The position numbers were made by a program, and so were the translations under genes. A DNA stretch of 64,000 nt from Choristoneura fumiferana. Lineage: Eukaryota; Arthropoda; Insecta; Lepidoptera; Tortricidae. Below are positions 10,719 to 20,850 of this stretch, one piece after another. Each line of letters opens with the position of its first letter. The stretch's first letter is position 1. The stretch is taken from contig NC_133494.1 in NCBI RefSeq assembly GCF_025370935.1, forward strand, positions 14,417,207 through 14,481,206, read 5' to 3'. The notes below the pieces were generated by a model. The model was given only the letters and a program-made list of their open reading frames with translations, ran no database searches and was not told where the DNA came from.

Positions 10719-11353
10719 AAAAACCGGCCAAGAGCGTGTCGGACACGCCCAATAGGGTTCCGTAGCCATTACGAAAAAATTAAGTAATATTTTTGTAAGG
10801 ATTTCGTATTTTATACGGAATCTTCCAAGTTTAGGTATATTTTATACCTTAGGCTGCTATTTACTCTTAAACTACTAATAATTCTCAAGCAAACTTAGCC
10901 GTTATAGTTTTCCTTGTAAGTTTGATATACTTACTATCATTGTGAATTTTTTCAAATTTTTCTACTCACCGGTTTAGATTGTAGAGGGGGGGGGGGAACG
11001 CCCTATTTTAATGAAAATTTGCACTTTAAAGTTGAATATTTCGCAAACATATAACCGAATCGAAAAACCGTCTTAGCAAACCCCTAATGGTTTTAAAAGA
11101 CCTATCTAACGATACCCCTCACTATAGGGTGAAAAAAAAATCACCTCCGCTTTACCCTAAAAAAAATTTTTTTCGTATTTTTTTACTGTACTATTATGTC
11201 GGCATAGTTTATATATATATCCGTGCAAAATTACATCTGTCTAGCATTGATAGTCCCTGAGTAAAGCCGCGGACGGACAGACAGACAGACAGACAGACAT
11301 GGCGAAACTATAAGGGTTCTGTTTTTGCCATTTAGGCTCCGGAACCCTAAAAA
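10719..11353 (+). repeat. CCGGCCAAG/GGTTCCG family, subtype A
   Basis: It opens AAAACCGGCCAAGAGCGTGT and soon after has AGGGTTCCGTAGCCATTA. It contains TTTGATATACTTACTA and a run of G near 10986, and ends with CCGCGGACGGACAGACAG, ATGGCGAAACTATAAGGG and CTCCGGAACCCTAAAA. Copies of the same subtype are at 28128-28645 (-), 36234-36862 and 62655-63338. Confidence 0.75.
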
Positions 11354-12644
11354 CTGTACTACTTTTTAGAAGAGCGAGGCGAGGCCTCCTGACACAAGTT
11401 TTTAACAATAGGAGGTCTTAACATTGTTATGAAAAGGACTTTTGTAAAAGGAAAATAAACAATATTATGATATTATGTGCTGCATCATTTCACTATAATA
11501 CTTCATTTATCACAACATTTATTAAACCGATACAATTCACAATGTCAACTTAGAACAATATGTCAGATAAATTCATTACAAAACCTTAGTTGAATCAGAC
11601 TGAATGATATTATTATTTATTTTGTTTGAACTATACACGCTGACGTTTGCAATCGCAATCACTATCTTTTTTCTCGCCTCGTCTTATGCCGTGTGAGAGA
11701 AAGAAGTGATGAAAATGATTGTGAATTCAAGTGTGTTAGTAGGCAATAAGGTCTACTATCATTTAAAAGGCATTCATAAAGCCGAAGTCAACATGAAGAG
11801 GCTTTTTGATACGTGGGTACGTCACGCGAACTGTATGAGCAGAGCTAGCGTTGTGTTATTTTCAGGTGCCTATTTTGACTCTCACACAAGCTATCTTAGA
11901 TTATCTTTCACAATAAAAAATAGCTGTGCAGTGGACGTATCTTATCATATCAGACATATTGAATTCGAATGAGCTCGCTGTTATCAGGCAAAGGATATTT
12001 GAAATCTTACACACAGGCTAAAACCGAAAAGTAGTTTCTGGGAATTTGTATAGGTACTTTTTTACAACAAATTTCCAAAAAATATTACCGGTCAAACAAA
12101 TATAAAATTCAAATCCTTTGACAAGAAGACATTATAATATTTAACGCGTATTATAGGTAGGTGGTGATCCCTTACCTACTACAAATAGATAGCGCATCTA
12201 TCAAGGTACTTGTGTTAAATACTCGTGATGTACCTAAGTTATTAACTAACAATTAAACTTGCATTGTTTTAGTAAAACCTCATGGAATTCGCTAGAAGTT
12301 ACATCGTGGTCTCCGTATAATATTGTGTGGAAAATTTGATGTACCATCATCCAAATATGTGGTCTACCTCCCTAAAACTGATAATCGTTTGCTTGTCAAA
12401 ACAATAATGCCAATAGACGTGTCTGTCAACTTAAATTTTCGACTTTAGCGACATATTCATTTGATAGGAACTTGTTTAAAAATTGGTATGCCACTTATTT
12501 GGCTGAGGTACCTATCTGAATGTAGTGGTTAAGATTTTGCAATTTTAGATGTATTCTGTGGATATATTGGGATAAGAAGTGTAATAGCGAAAGCTCTATT
12601 GTGGCTTAGAAAAGAAGATTGGTCTAAAATTTCATCTTTCATCT
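11354..12644. other. Intron sequence, nothing recognised
   Basis: An 88-codon open stretch at 11706-11972 (+) shows no domain and no convincing splice signals, so it was not called. The remainder is AT-rich. Confidence 0.5.
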
Positions 12645-12808
12645 GAAATTGTCGGTAGGCCTCCAACAAGATGGAGCGAGGACCTGGTTAAGATCGTGAG
12701 ATCGCGGCGGATGCGGAAAGCACTAACACCGGTCTGAGTAGAGAGTCTTGGGGGAGGCCTATATCCAGCAGTGGACGTCGCCTGGCATGATGATGATGAT
12801 CAAATTTC
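12645..12808 (+). mobile_element. RTE-like non-LTR 3' fragment
   Basis: VGRPPTRWSEDLVK is followed by a decayed tail with SLGEAYIQQWTS and (ATG)n. This is the C-terminal end of an RTE-clade polyprotein, severely 5'-truncated. Compare 42926-43370. Confidence 0.75.
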
Positions 12809-12997
12809 CAAATTTCATCTAAATCCATCCACCTGTTTAAGTGTGAATTAGTTACAAGCACACACGCACACAGAACAATACACACACACTTTTGTATTTG
12901 TAATATTAATAGGATCAATTTTAAAAGACGCATCGTCTTGAGAAACTCTTCTTTGTCTTCACCAGTGAATAATTAAATCAAATGTTTATTTCTGTAG

Positions 12998-13099
12998 GTA
13001 CTGCACGGTTGCTCGCGAAACTGGCATCGGCGATCAGCACTCTTGCGCCTCTACCAAACGGTCTTCAAAGGTGTGCATTAACCACGTCCAACGACCGCC
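12998..13099 (+). CDS. NDNF/Nord-like protein, fifth exon
   Basis: This exon completes Lys189 and encodes residues 190-222: YCTVARETGIGDQHSCASTKRSSKVCINHVQRP. Three cysteines (191, 205, 215) match the family's KFC...NQC...VLC. I chose the donor CC|GTGAGT at 13100. An earlier GTGTGC at 13074 would drop the conserved third cysteine, and reading past GTGAGT meets a stop at once. Confidence 0.87.
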
Positions 13100-13479
13100 G
13101 TGAGTTGACCAACATGTACTTTTACCATATTATTCATGGTTGGCTGTACATTGTTCTATAGAATTTCGATTCACTATTTTCTGATAGTATCATTTCATAG
13201 AATAATCCATACGTAGAATATTTACTTCCAATAAATTTAAATCATTGATTTTTCTTGCAAATACGTAGAGTTTTGATTCATATCATAGATTATAGAATAA
13301 TAAATCAAAGATTCTTTATCCCATATTATTTAATTAATAATAAAACTTGTTACCAAGAAAAATATAGTGCATAGTGTTGGGGTCCCAGTTTTAACTTAAC
13401 CTAACCTACTTTTATGATACTTACTCGCTTCTGACGGCGATTCGTTTTCTGGTGAAGTTGCAGTTCTAAACTAACTTAA

Positions 13480-13741
13480 CCTAATTTTTAAACTCCGACG
13501 CAAAAAGAGGGGTGTTATAGTTTGACCGCTATGTGTGTCTGTGTGTCTGTCTGTGGCACCGTAGCTCTTAAACGGATAGACCAATTTGAATGCGGTTTTT
13601 TATTTGGAAGCAGGTTTTCTAGCGATGGTTCTTAGACATGTTTCATCGAAATCGAGCCATTTTTGAGATATTGAACTTTAAAGTGACAAGTTCGGAGGTC
13701 TTCCAACTTTTTGTTCGTTAGGTTATAGTTGATGAACAAGT
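13480..13741 (+). repeat. Dispersed repeat with CTGT microsatellite, copy 2
   Basis: Matches 7945-8205 through CGCAAAAAGAGG, CACCGTAGCTCTTAAA and GCAGGTTTTCTAGCGATGG. Confidence 0.6.
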
Positions 13742-13895
13742 AATATTCATTGAAAAATAATCCATTTATTTGATTTTTTTTTAATAAAAAATGAGAGCTC
13801 ACAATAGGTAGGTACAGTATTTGACTTGAAGCCAGAGACTGCATGTTATCGAATACAAAAACATTTTTTAAGCTACCTTTACATATAGCAGAGAT

Positions 13896-13975
13896 ATAAA
13901 CGTTTGAAATGACCTATGACCTGACTTAATGACCTGTTGGGGCCGTTAATAAACCATTTTTCTTTCTTTCTTTCA
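13896..13975 (+). mobile_element. Non-LTR retrotransposon 3' tail
   Basis: A short fragment with GACCTGTTGGGGCCGTTAAT followed by a TTTCTTTCTTTC tail. No coding sequence remains. Confidence 0.45.
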
Positions 13976-14067
13976 AATTCAAGATTAGACAGAGAAAGAT
14001 ATACTTGCATGTGTCACACACTTATACTGGCTGCATAGAGAAAATCGTTGTAGAAAGAAATACAGAT

Positions 14068-14540
14068 AGGTATATAGATTTTTTGAAAAATCGCTAAACC
14101 GGGTGGGCCCTGTAACAGAAGCAAAAAATTAAAACACAGGTTCCACAACTCAAATTTAATTACTTTAGTTCTGCAATTTTCAAAAATTAAGTAATTTCAT
14201 CATTATGATTATTCTAAGCAAATTAAATGGTATTTTCAATGTACATCCAATAGCCTAAATGACATCGCCTGTCACGTAACAAAATGACGGGTTTCACAAT
14301 ACATTGCTTGTCCAATTAAACTTCAAACTATAATAAAAATAATAATACAAGTTATTTTCAAAAGTTGTAGAACTAAATTAGCTCAAGATGAAGAGTGGAA
14401 GCTGGTAGTTTAATTATTTGCTCCTGTTACAGGGCCCACCTTGTATATCCAATTTTCAACCGAATTCATTTTTCTCTTTGCCGAACATTTGTTTGTATAT
14501 CTATATTTTCATAGATGTGGTCAAATATCGTATTCATTGA
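14068..14540. repeat. Dispersed repeat split by a MITE
   Basis: The outer parts (14068-14096 and 14446-14540) match the uninterrupted copy at 6344-6500. The insertion point falls at TA. Confidence 0.55.
14097..14445. mobile_element. CCGGGTG-type MITE nested in a repeat
   Basis: The ends read CCGGGTGGGCCCTGTAAC and GTTACAGGGCCCACC, extended inward by GAAGCAAAAAATTAAA and its inverse. The related element at 37021-37369 has the same end logic. Confidence 0.7.
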
Positions 14541-14719
14541 ATTGTGTTTATACATTGCGTTCGAGCAATTATTCGTTTAAATAATAATTTAATACTTATC
14601 AGAATCTAAATATAAACACAGAGTGCAGTTCTTAATGTAACCACTATAACAGCTATCTGATTTTGATATTTTCATACAAAAAAATGGTGTCCTGCACTTA
14701 CTTTTGTTTTTTTTAACAG

Positions 14720-14855
14720 GTCTAGAGCTATCGCGCAGAAACTTTCCGGCCTGAAGGCGGGAACAAGATACGCGATACAAGTGACAGCATCTAGCAAAGG
14801 GGCCACGGTGCCATACAAAACATTGATCGCCGAAACAAATGTTGTGTGTAAATAA
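14720..14855 (+). CDS. NDNF/Nord-like protein, last exon
   Basis: This exon completes Pro223 and encodes residues 224-267, ending VVCK and TAA. SGLKAGTRYAIQVTASS is a fibronectin-III F-strand signature equivalent to the family's KGLQPGKSYLLDVYV. Cys266 matches the near-terminal cysteine of vertebrate NDNF. The acceptor is TTTTTTTAACAG. A plus-strand AATAAA occurs at 15696-15701, which would give an 840-nt 3' UTR converging on the SDR gene; no closer canonical signal is visible. Confidence 0.88.
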
Positions 14856-14984
14856 GCAAAACAGAAAACAGTATTAAGCAATAGGTATTAACTAAAACGG
14901 CGATAACTTATTTTTAGCGAAGAAAAATGTAAATAACCTATTTTTTGCGGTCCGAAAATGAAAGTTTATGACAAAGAAAAAAGA

Positions 14985-15115
14985 TTTTTTTTTATTCGAC
15001 TGGATGGCAAACGAGCAAGTCCTCCTGATGGTAAGAAATCACCACCGCCCATAAACATCTACAACACCAGGGACAACAACAACATCTGCAGATGTGTAGG
15101 GGTATTGAAGATGAG
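14985..15115 (+). repeat. ATTCGACTGGATGGCAAACG repeat, copy 1
   Basis: T-run, then CGACTGGATGGCAAACGAGC, a gap and CACCACCGCCCATAAACATC. A longer copy is at 18346-18640 and an inverted piece at 56160-56205. It is probably a non-LTR-derived dispersed repeat. Confidence 0.55.
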
Positions 15116-15639
15116 TTAAATTAACTAAGTATATTTTTGTTCGTTCGTGATCATGGTAGGTATGCTTAACAAATAGAGTGAGTCAAGAATCAGTCAATAT
15201 AATCTTTAGTTAATGACTTATAACGACTAGGTACCTACTATTGAGTGTGTTCAGACGTTCAGAAGCGAATGGAAGATACGCAGAATAGCATAATATATAT
15301 TCATCATAGTTATACAAAAAAATATTGTACTGACGAATAGAAACAATTAAGTCCCCAGTCAAACGGCAGTCCAAAAACACCAGTCAATCCTATATTACAC
15401 CGAAAGAATAAGTAGGTAGTTTTTTTTTTAATCTTATATTTTAACGAGGCTTTAGTACACTAAATGCGACTAATACCAGCCTAAAGAATAGTTCAAATCC
15501 AAAATTGTTAACCGATTAAGATGTAGCGCAATTTCAAGGCCTAAAGAATCTCTAACAGTATTTTAATGACGCTAAATTTCGATGTAAATTTCCTATTGTG
15601 ATAATTTACCTACTGTAAATACCCCACGTACAATTGTTA

Positions 15640-15645
15640 TTTATT
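15640..15645 (-). terminator. Candidate polyadenylation signal for the 15820-16608 gene
   Basis: TTTATT on the plus strand is AATAAA on the minus strand, about 175 nt after the stop codon. Confidence 0.4.
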
Positions 15646-15819
15646 GTTGTATAAATCAAGAAAGCAAAGAATCTGTATTTAACTTTATACGATACAATAA
15701 ACAGTGGCATTTATAAGATAAGTATGTAAATAATTTTAAGTTACAGAATTCATAAGTTCCTAATTATTTTTATGTAAATAGAGTGTAAAAGACAGTTCAA
15801 ATATTATATCTGATTTTGA

Positions 15820-16608
15820 TTATACATGTTTTTTTTTTATTATGGTCATTTTATGAACCCACAATATTTCCCCCATATCTACAACATTAATTGTTGCAGT
15901 CGTATTACGAGCCTTGTCACTTGCAAGGAAAATAACAGTTTGAGCAATGTCACCGCTTGAAGCGTGTTTTCGCAGCGGAGTCTGCTTTGCCTTTGCTGCA
16001 AGGACTACATCTGAATTCATATCAGCTCTGTCGTGGAATTTCGATTTCCCTGGTCCCGTGCTAACTGCGTTGACTCTGACTCCGTGCTCACCCAATTCAG
16101 CAGCCAAAGATCTTGTGAACATGTCCAAACCAGCTTCAGACACTGCATACGGAAGATAATTTGGAATTACTTTGGTCGCTGCGATGCTAGAAATATTTAT
16201 AATATTCCCCTTTGTTTTAATCAGATGAGGCACAGCTAAACTTGTCAGTAAATAAACGCTTCTTAAATTTGTTGCGATCATTTTGTCGAATATTTGTATG
16301 CCGTCTAGGATTGATGCCACGACTGCTCCAGCTCCAGCGTTGTTAACAAGCACGTCGATCCGTCCAAAATCCTTCACAGTTTCATTAACAATTCGTTCCA
16401 CATCCACATCCACAGTCACATCGGCTTCCACTACTAAAGGCTTGATGTTTTTAGCTTCTTCGCATTGTTTGGCAACCACTGTAAGATTTTCTGCGTTCCT
16501 TCCAACAATCACAACTTTTGCTGATAGCTTCGCAAATTCTACTGCAATAGATGCACCAATACCGGAACTTCCGCCAGTGATAATCACAACTTTATTTTCA
16601 AAATCCAT
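15820..16608 (-). CDS. Short-chain dehydrogenase/reductase paralogue with altered catalytic site
   Basis: A 262-residue, intronless classical SDR. The Rossmann motif TGGSSGIG (11-18), NNAG (89-92), Asn114, Ser141 and Tyr154 are present. The catalytic lysine of YxxxK is replaced: YAVSEAG puts Glu158 where the neighbour has Lys (GAA against AAA, one base). The usual SPGPV after the Rossmann core is STGPG. The C-terminus runs 12 or more residues past the family end (neighbour ends IDNGRLLE; here VDMGEILWVHKMTIIKKKHV), reading into an A-rich tract as if an old stop was lost. It is a tandem duplicate of 17248-17997, on the same strand with a 0.64-kb gap. The lysine normally lowers the tyrosine pKa and binds the nicotinamide ribose, so I infer little or no oxidoreductase activity: a pseudoenzyme or a decaying copy. 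The reading frame itself is unbroken. The start MDFENKVVIITGG aligns exactly with the paralogue. Confidence 0.85.
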   Translation of the reverse strand: MDFENKVVIITGGSSGIGASIAVEFAKLSAKVVIVGRNAENLTVVAKQCEEAKNIKPLVVEADVTVDVDVERIVNETVKDFGRIDVLVNNAGAGAVVASILDGIQIFDKMIATNLRSVYLLTSLAVPHLIKTKGNIINISSIAATKVIPNYLPYAVSEAGLDMFTRSLAAELGEHGVRVNAVSTGPGKSKFHDRADMNSDVVLAAKAKQTPLRKHASSGDIAQTVIFLASDKARNTTATINVVDMGEILWVHKMTIIKKKHV

Positions 16609-17204
16609 TTTTAAACCTCTTTTTGCCGGAACGTTTTTAATTTTACTACTTCACTGTATCGCTGTACTTCTTTGATTACGACGCGAGACGATATCAAGGT
16701 AGAGTGCAGTTTTTATGTAGCTATTAACTTATCTTTCGGTAATCTTTACGACACTATAATGTTCAATGTGTTCAAGCGATTCAATACGATACGAGCCACA
16801 AACACGCTTTATATATTATATAAGTGGCTATTTAATCACAATGCTTCTGTGGTACTTAATTTGACCTTCGCGCATATTTTACACCGTCAAACTCACGAAT
16901 ATGACACAAACTTCAGCTGGAGCTGCATGCAATTCATAAAGTTAAGATCGCAGGTTCCGTATGATGTCAATCATATTCAATCAATCTGTCAATCATATAT
17001 TTATTTGATAAAGAATTATTTGTATGTAAGTAAGTAGGTACTAAAGTAAGAACAAACTTTAACACTGTAGGAAGATGATCACAGTGCTATGTAATCACAT
17101 AATGATAAAAACAAAATTATTTATTTATAAAAGAAGACACTGATACAAACATTTTGTTATTGAATTTTGGATAGAATCAAACAATCCATTAATAAACAAA
17201 GTTG
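16609..17204. other. Spacer between the tandem SDR genes
   Basis: Presumably holds the promoter of the downstream SDR copy. A plus-strand open stretch at 16672-17037 has no domain and was rejected. No TATA box stands out with confidence. Confidence 0.4.
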
Positions 17205-17210
17205 TTTATT
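17205..17210 (-). terminator. Polyadenylation signal of the intact SDR gene
   Basis: AATAAA on the minus strand, 38 nt beyond the stop codon of 17248-17997, a typical distance in a compact insect gene. Confidence 0.55.
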
Positions 17211-17247
17211 TCAAATTACTTAAAACATTAATTTTCAAATATTTATC

Positions 17248-17997
17248 TCACTCCAACAAACGCCCGTTATCTATTACATAAATACTTCCAGTGATACTAT
17301 TAGCCTTGTCACTTGCTAAGTAGAGCACCATATCAGCAATATCTTTGCCGACAGCGATCTTGCCAAGAGGACTGGACGCCTCCCTGTTTCTCACAAATGC
17401 TTCGACATCCAAGCCAGCAGCAGCAAATATATCAGTCTTAACAGGTCCGGGGCTAATTGCATTGACCCTCACTCCATACTCCCCTAACTCTTTAGCTAAT
17501 GACTTTGTAAACATGTCTAAACCTGCTTTAGATGTACAATAAACAACAAATTTGGAAACTGCTTTTTGTCCAGCAACACTTGAAATATTTATGATGCTAC
17601 CCCTTGTTTTAATCAAATACGGAGTAGCAAGGCTAGTCAATAAGTAAACACTACGAAGGTTGGTATTCATGAGTCTATCGTAAACTTCGATTCCGTCTTG
17701 GATTTTGGCTTCCGCTACAATACCTGCGTTGTTTACAAGTATATCGATCTGACCAAAGCGTTCCATGGTTTTTTCTATGATGCTTTTAACGTCTGAATCG
17801 ATAGTAACATCAGCTTTTATTATCAGTGGTTTGATGCCTTTAGCACTCTCACACGATATGGCTACGTTTCTTAGTTTTTGTTCGTTTCTTCCGACGATAA
17901 CTACTTTTGCTGATTGTTGGGCAAATTGGATTGCTGTTTCAGCTCCTATTCCTGAACTGCCTCCGGTTACAATCACCACTTTGTCTTTGAAATCCAT
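17248..17997 (-). CDS. Short-chain dehydrogenase/reductase (FabG-like), intact
   Basis: A 249-residue, single-exon classical SDR of normal length. It has TGGSSGIG at 11-18 for the dinucleotide, NNAG at 89-92, and the catalytic tetrad Asn113-Ser140-Tyr153-Lys157 (NTNLRS, NISS, YCTSK). SPGPVKTDI follows at 182-190 and ITGSIYVIDNG comes near the end. After strand 2 the sequence is IVGRN, as in NADP(H)-preferring members. The closest general class is the insect 3-oxoacyl-ACP reductase-like SDR group, cytosolic, with an unknown carbonyl or alcohol substrate. There is no signal peptide or membrane segment. The start is fixed by MDF immediately before KVVIVTGG and by the identical start of the paralogue downstream. 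It differs from the copy at 15820-16608 in retaining every active-site residue. Confidence 0.92.
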   Translation of the reverse strand: MDFKDKVVIVTGGSSGIGAETAIQFAQQSAKVVIVGRNEQKLRNVAISCESAKGIKPLIIKADVTIDSDVKSIIEKTMERFGQIDILVNNAGIVAEAKIQDGIEVYDRLMNTNLRSVYLLTSLATPYLIKTRGSIINISSVAGQKAVSKFVVYCTSKAGLDMFTKSLAKELGEYGVRVNAISPGPVKTDIFAAAGLDVEAFVRNREASSPLGKIAVGKDIADMVLYLASDKANSITGSIYVIDNGRLLE

Positions 17998-18345
17998 TTT
18001 TCTCTAGGCTTGATAAATATATTAACTGAGCCAACAGTTTTGTTTTTAATTAACTGAAGTCAGAATCTCGTGTTGTGTTGAGTGTAGGTCTAACTGAACT
18101 GAACTGAAACAATAAAGTGATATTCAGGTTTAATTTATTACTGTTTAAGTTTTAAGATGGCAAATGCCAGTCAGAAAGACGATTCTCTTTATAAAATAAA
18201 ATTGAAGAAAGATTAGCCCGTTATGCCCGTATGATTAAATTTAGATTGCTCTACTCCCCAAGAGGGTATCATATCAGAAAAATTAAATAAAATAAATATT
18301 GAACTCACTAATATTGAAACCGAGTTCAGCCGTTTTTGCGATATT

Positions 18346-18640
18346 GAACTTTTTTTTTATTCGACTGGATGGCAAACGAGCAAACAAATGGGTCTCCTGA
18401 TGGTAAGAGATCACCACCGCCCATAAACATCTGTAACACCAGGGGTATTGCAGATGCGTTGCCAACCTAGACGCCTAAGGTGGAATACCTCAAGTGCCAG
18501 TAATTTCACCGGCTGTCTTACCTACTCTCCACGCCGAAACACAACACTTCTGCTTCACGGTAGGATTAGCGAGCAAGATGGTGGTAGCAATCCGGGCGGA
18601 CCTTGCACAAGGTCCTACCACCTGCCACTTTGAAATGACA
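18346..18640 (+). repeat. ATTCGACTGGATGGCAAACG repeat, longer copy
   Basis: T-run, CGACTGGATGGCAAACGAGC, CACCACCGCCCATAAACATC, then CAGATGCGTTGCCAACCTAG, TCACCGGCTGTCTTACC and CACAAGGTCCTACCACCTG. It is non-coding and shared with 14985-15115. Confidence 0.6.
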
Positions 18641-19300
18641 ATGTCAGAGGTTTTAAACATTCCATAAGTTGGTTGTGTTATTGTAGGTAACTACTCTTAT
18701 TTATTTTGACAATGTTTAATAATTAAAATATTACTTAAGTACCTAAGTATGCTATTACCTGATATATTATTTCATATTGTTATTTTCTTACCTACCGAAA
18801 TAAGTAGGTAGTAGGTACGTCGTACGCTGGCTGGAAGTTTATTTTAAAAAATCATTACCAGTTTATTACATCACTGTTCATAACAATCTAAGATGATTCG
18901 CACGGAAGGTTTAAAAAAAATAGGTAAACAATACGGAGCAATTCTTAGAGCTAGGTACTTACCTACATGCACATCACAACGATCACGCGTGTTCATTTTA
19001 TCACTGTGCAAATTAAAACAAACAAACATTCCTTATCAATCATCATTATAAGTGCTTACAGTTACTTTAAGTACCTACAATTATCATTGAGAGCATCATC
19101 CAGTAGGTAGGTATTATTTATGTCATCCAAAAGTACCTAATAATAAAAGGTAAAACAATAGGGACCTATTGTTGCCCTTTTCAATTACAAACGCAGTTTT
19201 GCGCGGTAAATAAGTACCTAAGTATACCTACTTATTTGCAAAATGTCGGTTTAAGTACAGAAAAACGCGATAGGTAGGTACTTAAATGTGTACTTACCTA
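18641..19300. other. Intergenic, nothing recognised
   Basis: AT-rich, with many GTAGGTAC/GTACCTAC strings that are common in lepidopteran DNA. No gene seen. Confidence 0.5.
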
Positions 19301-19789
19301 AGGTGCTTTGGGGTAATTCCACGTGGATTTTTGATGAGTTGACATGACGTTTGTAATTTCGTTAATTACTCCGAGTTGATACATTATATTTAAAATCTTA
19401 GGATATTTCTGTCGTTTCCACTAATCGATCTTATATACTATATAAAAAAGTTTCTAAAATATGATCGATTTATGGAAATATTGGTATTCAAAAACTAGTT
19501 ACTTATTTTTTTTGCACAGGGGCTATTTCGGAATATAGCGGGGTTATTCTGCGTGTTATTGAAAGGTGGACTTTATTATAATTTGGCTCAAGGTTCATAT
19601 TTCTTTTTAGGCTGAAATTACCCCATTCATTTTTATTTTTTATTTCGTTAGTAATATCCACAGTTACAGATTTTTTCAATATCTGTATTCCGAAATAACC
19701 CCACAAACGCAATGTGGTTCTCAAAATTTGCCGCAAAGGAATATTAAATCTACATATATTATAGAACAAAGATGGATTAGTTACACCAT

Positions 19790-19912
19790 TTATAACTCTT
19801 GAATAGCTGGACAGATTATTATGATCTTTGATGTGTGGATTGTAGATTTTGTCTCCGCCCCGAATAGCAGAATAGGGGGAGAGGAGCGAAGCCGCGGGAA
19901 TATACTAGTAAG
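19790..19912 (+). mobile_element. Helitron 3' end nested in the 2-kb element
   Basis: GAGCGAAGCCGCGGGAATATACTAG, read in two parts, has the short GC stem near the end and a terminal CTAG followed by T, as in Lep1-type Helitrons. An inverted, degraded counterpart (TTTTACCCGCGGCTACGC) begins at 19962. Confidence 0.55.
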
Positions 19913-19984
19913 TATATAAAACAATTAGAAATGCCATGTCACTTTAATATTTTGAACTAGATTTTACCCGCGGCTACGCTCGCG

Positions 19985-20180
19985 TGAATCATAAACATTC
20001 AATGAAGCAAGCAATCAAGCAAGCATCCTAGCAAGCATTTAAGCAATCATTTAAGCTAGCTTGCAAGCAAGTATGCAAGCAAGCAAGCATGCAAGCAAAC
20101 ATTTAAGCAAGCTTGCAAGTGAGCATGTTTCGCTCGCGTGAACCATAATCATTTCAAAGAAGCAAGTATGCAAGCAACTA
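19985..20180. repeat. AAGCAAGC/ATGCAAGC short tandem repeat
   Basis: Irregular tandem units of AAGC, ATGC and TTGC (AAGCAAGCAATCAAGCAAGC type), broken by two TCGCTCGCGTGAA strings. Confidence 0.75.
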
Positions 20181-20189
20181 AATAAAGTT

Positions 20190-20850
20190 CATGCTACATC
20201 GTTTTGATAGCCGAAGTATCAGGTACGCTACCCTGTTCGACACACTGGAGATCTCTTTAATGTTGTTAGAGAGGGATCTATTAACAAGGAACCCTACGCC
20301 ACCCTGTGATGTTTGATCATCCTCGCGGAAGTACAGAAGGTGGCCCGAGTCTAAGATGATGGTGCCCTCTCTATGTATTTCACTTAACTCCTGAATATGC
20401 CACCCTTATGTTCTCCAGCTCCACTTCCAACTGCGCTAGAAGAGTCCTAAAAGTCCGTCCGTTCTAGGTAGCCAGGGTCAGTTTACTTAGGTAGCCTTGG
20501 ATCGACCGGGATTCTTAGCATCCTCTGCCCTACCGTTACCATGAACGCTACTATGGCAAGGAATAGCGGGGCGACCGGGAACTGGGGGCCATCTCTTTGC
20601 CGTGCGCTTAATTCTGGTAGGGGTTTGCCCATAATCCCCACACTGGGCATGCGAGTTGGCGATCGTAGGGCACAGTTTATTGCACCGCCGATGCTGCAGC
20701 CCATCCGGGGCCCGGGGACTTAACTGTGCCGATTTTGGCTGCGCTATGCCGCAATCAGCCAGCTGCCAGAGCCCAGTCTGTCAGACGGCAGGGTGCACCA
20801 CGGGCAGGTAAGGTTGGCTTGGGGTCCATAGATGGAGGTTGGCACCACAA
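20190..20850 (-). mobile_element. 5' part of an RTE-like non-LTR element (endonuclease start)
   Basis: On the minus strand a GC-rich leader is followed by an interrupted frame with LDSGHLLYFREDD, GGVGFLVNRSLSNNI and SSVSNRVAYLILRL. That is the beginning of the AP-endonuclease domain of RTE-type elements (SGHLLYYRG...GVGFLV...SDRVAW). It is decayed and ends at the AAGC tandem tract. The base composition is clearly richer in GC than the surroundings. Confidence 0.6.

Noticed and set aside
11706..11972. 88-codon plus-strand frame in the NDNF intron
   Set aside because: No domain and no splice borders consistent with the flanking exons.
15947..16675. Plus-strand open frames over the first SDR gene
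   Set aside because: They are antisense shadows of the minus-strand SDR coding sequence.
16672..17037. 121-codon plus-strand frame between the SDR genes
   Set aside because: AT-driven composition, no domain, no splice or start context; it overlaps the likely promoter.
17345..18007. Plus-strand open frames over the second SDR gene
   Set aside because: Antisense shadows of a gene with full catalytic motifs on the other strand.
20541..20723. Plus-strand protein in the GC-rich block
   Set aside because: The block is the leader of a minus-strand RTE fragment; openness follows from GC content.
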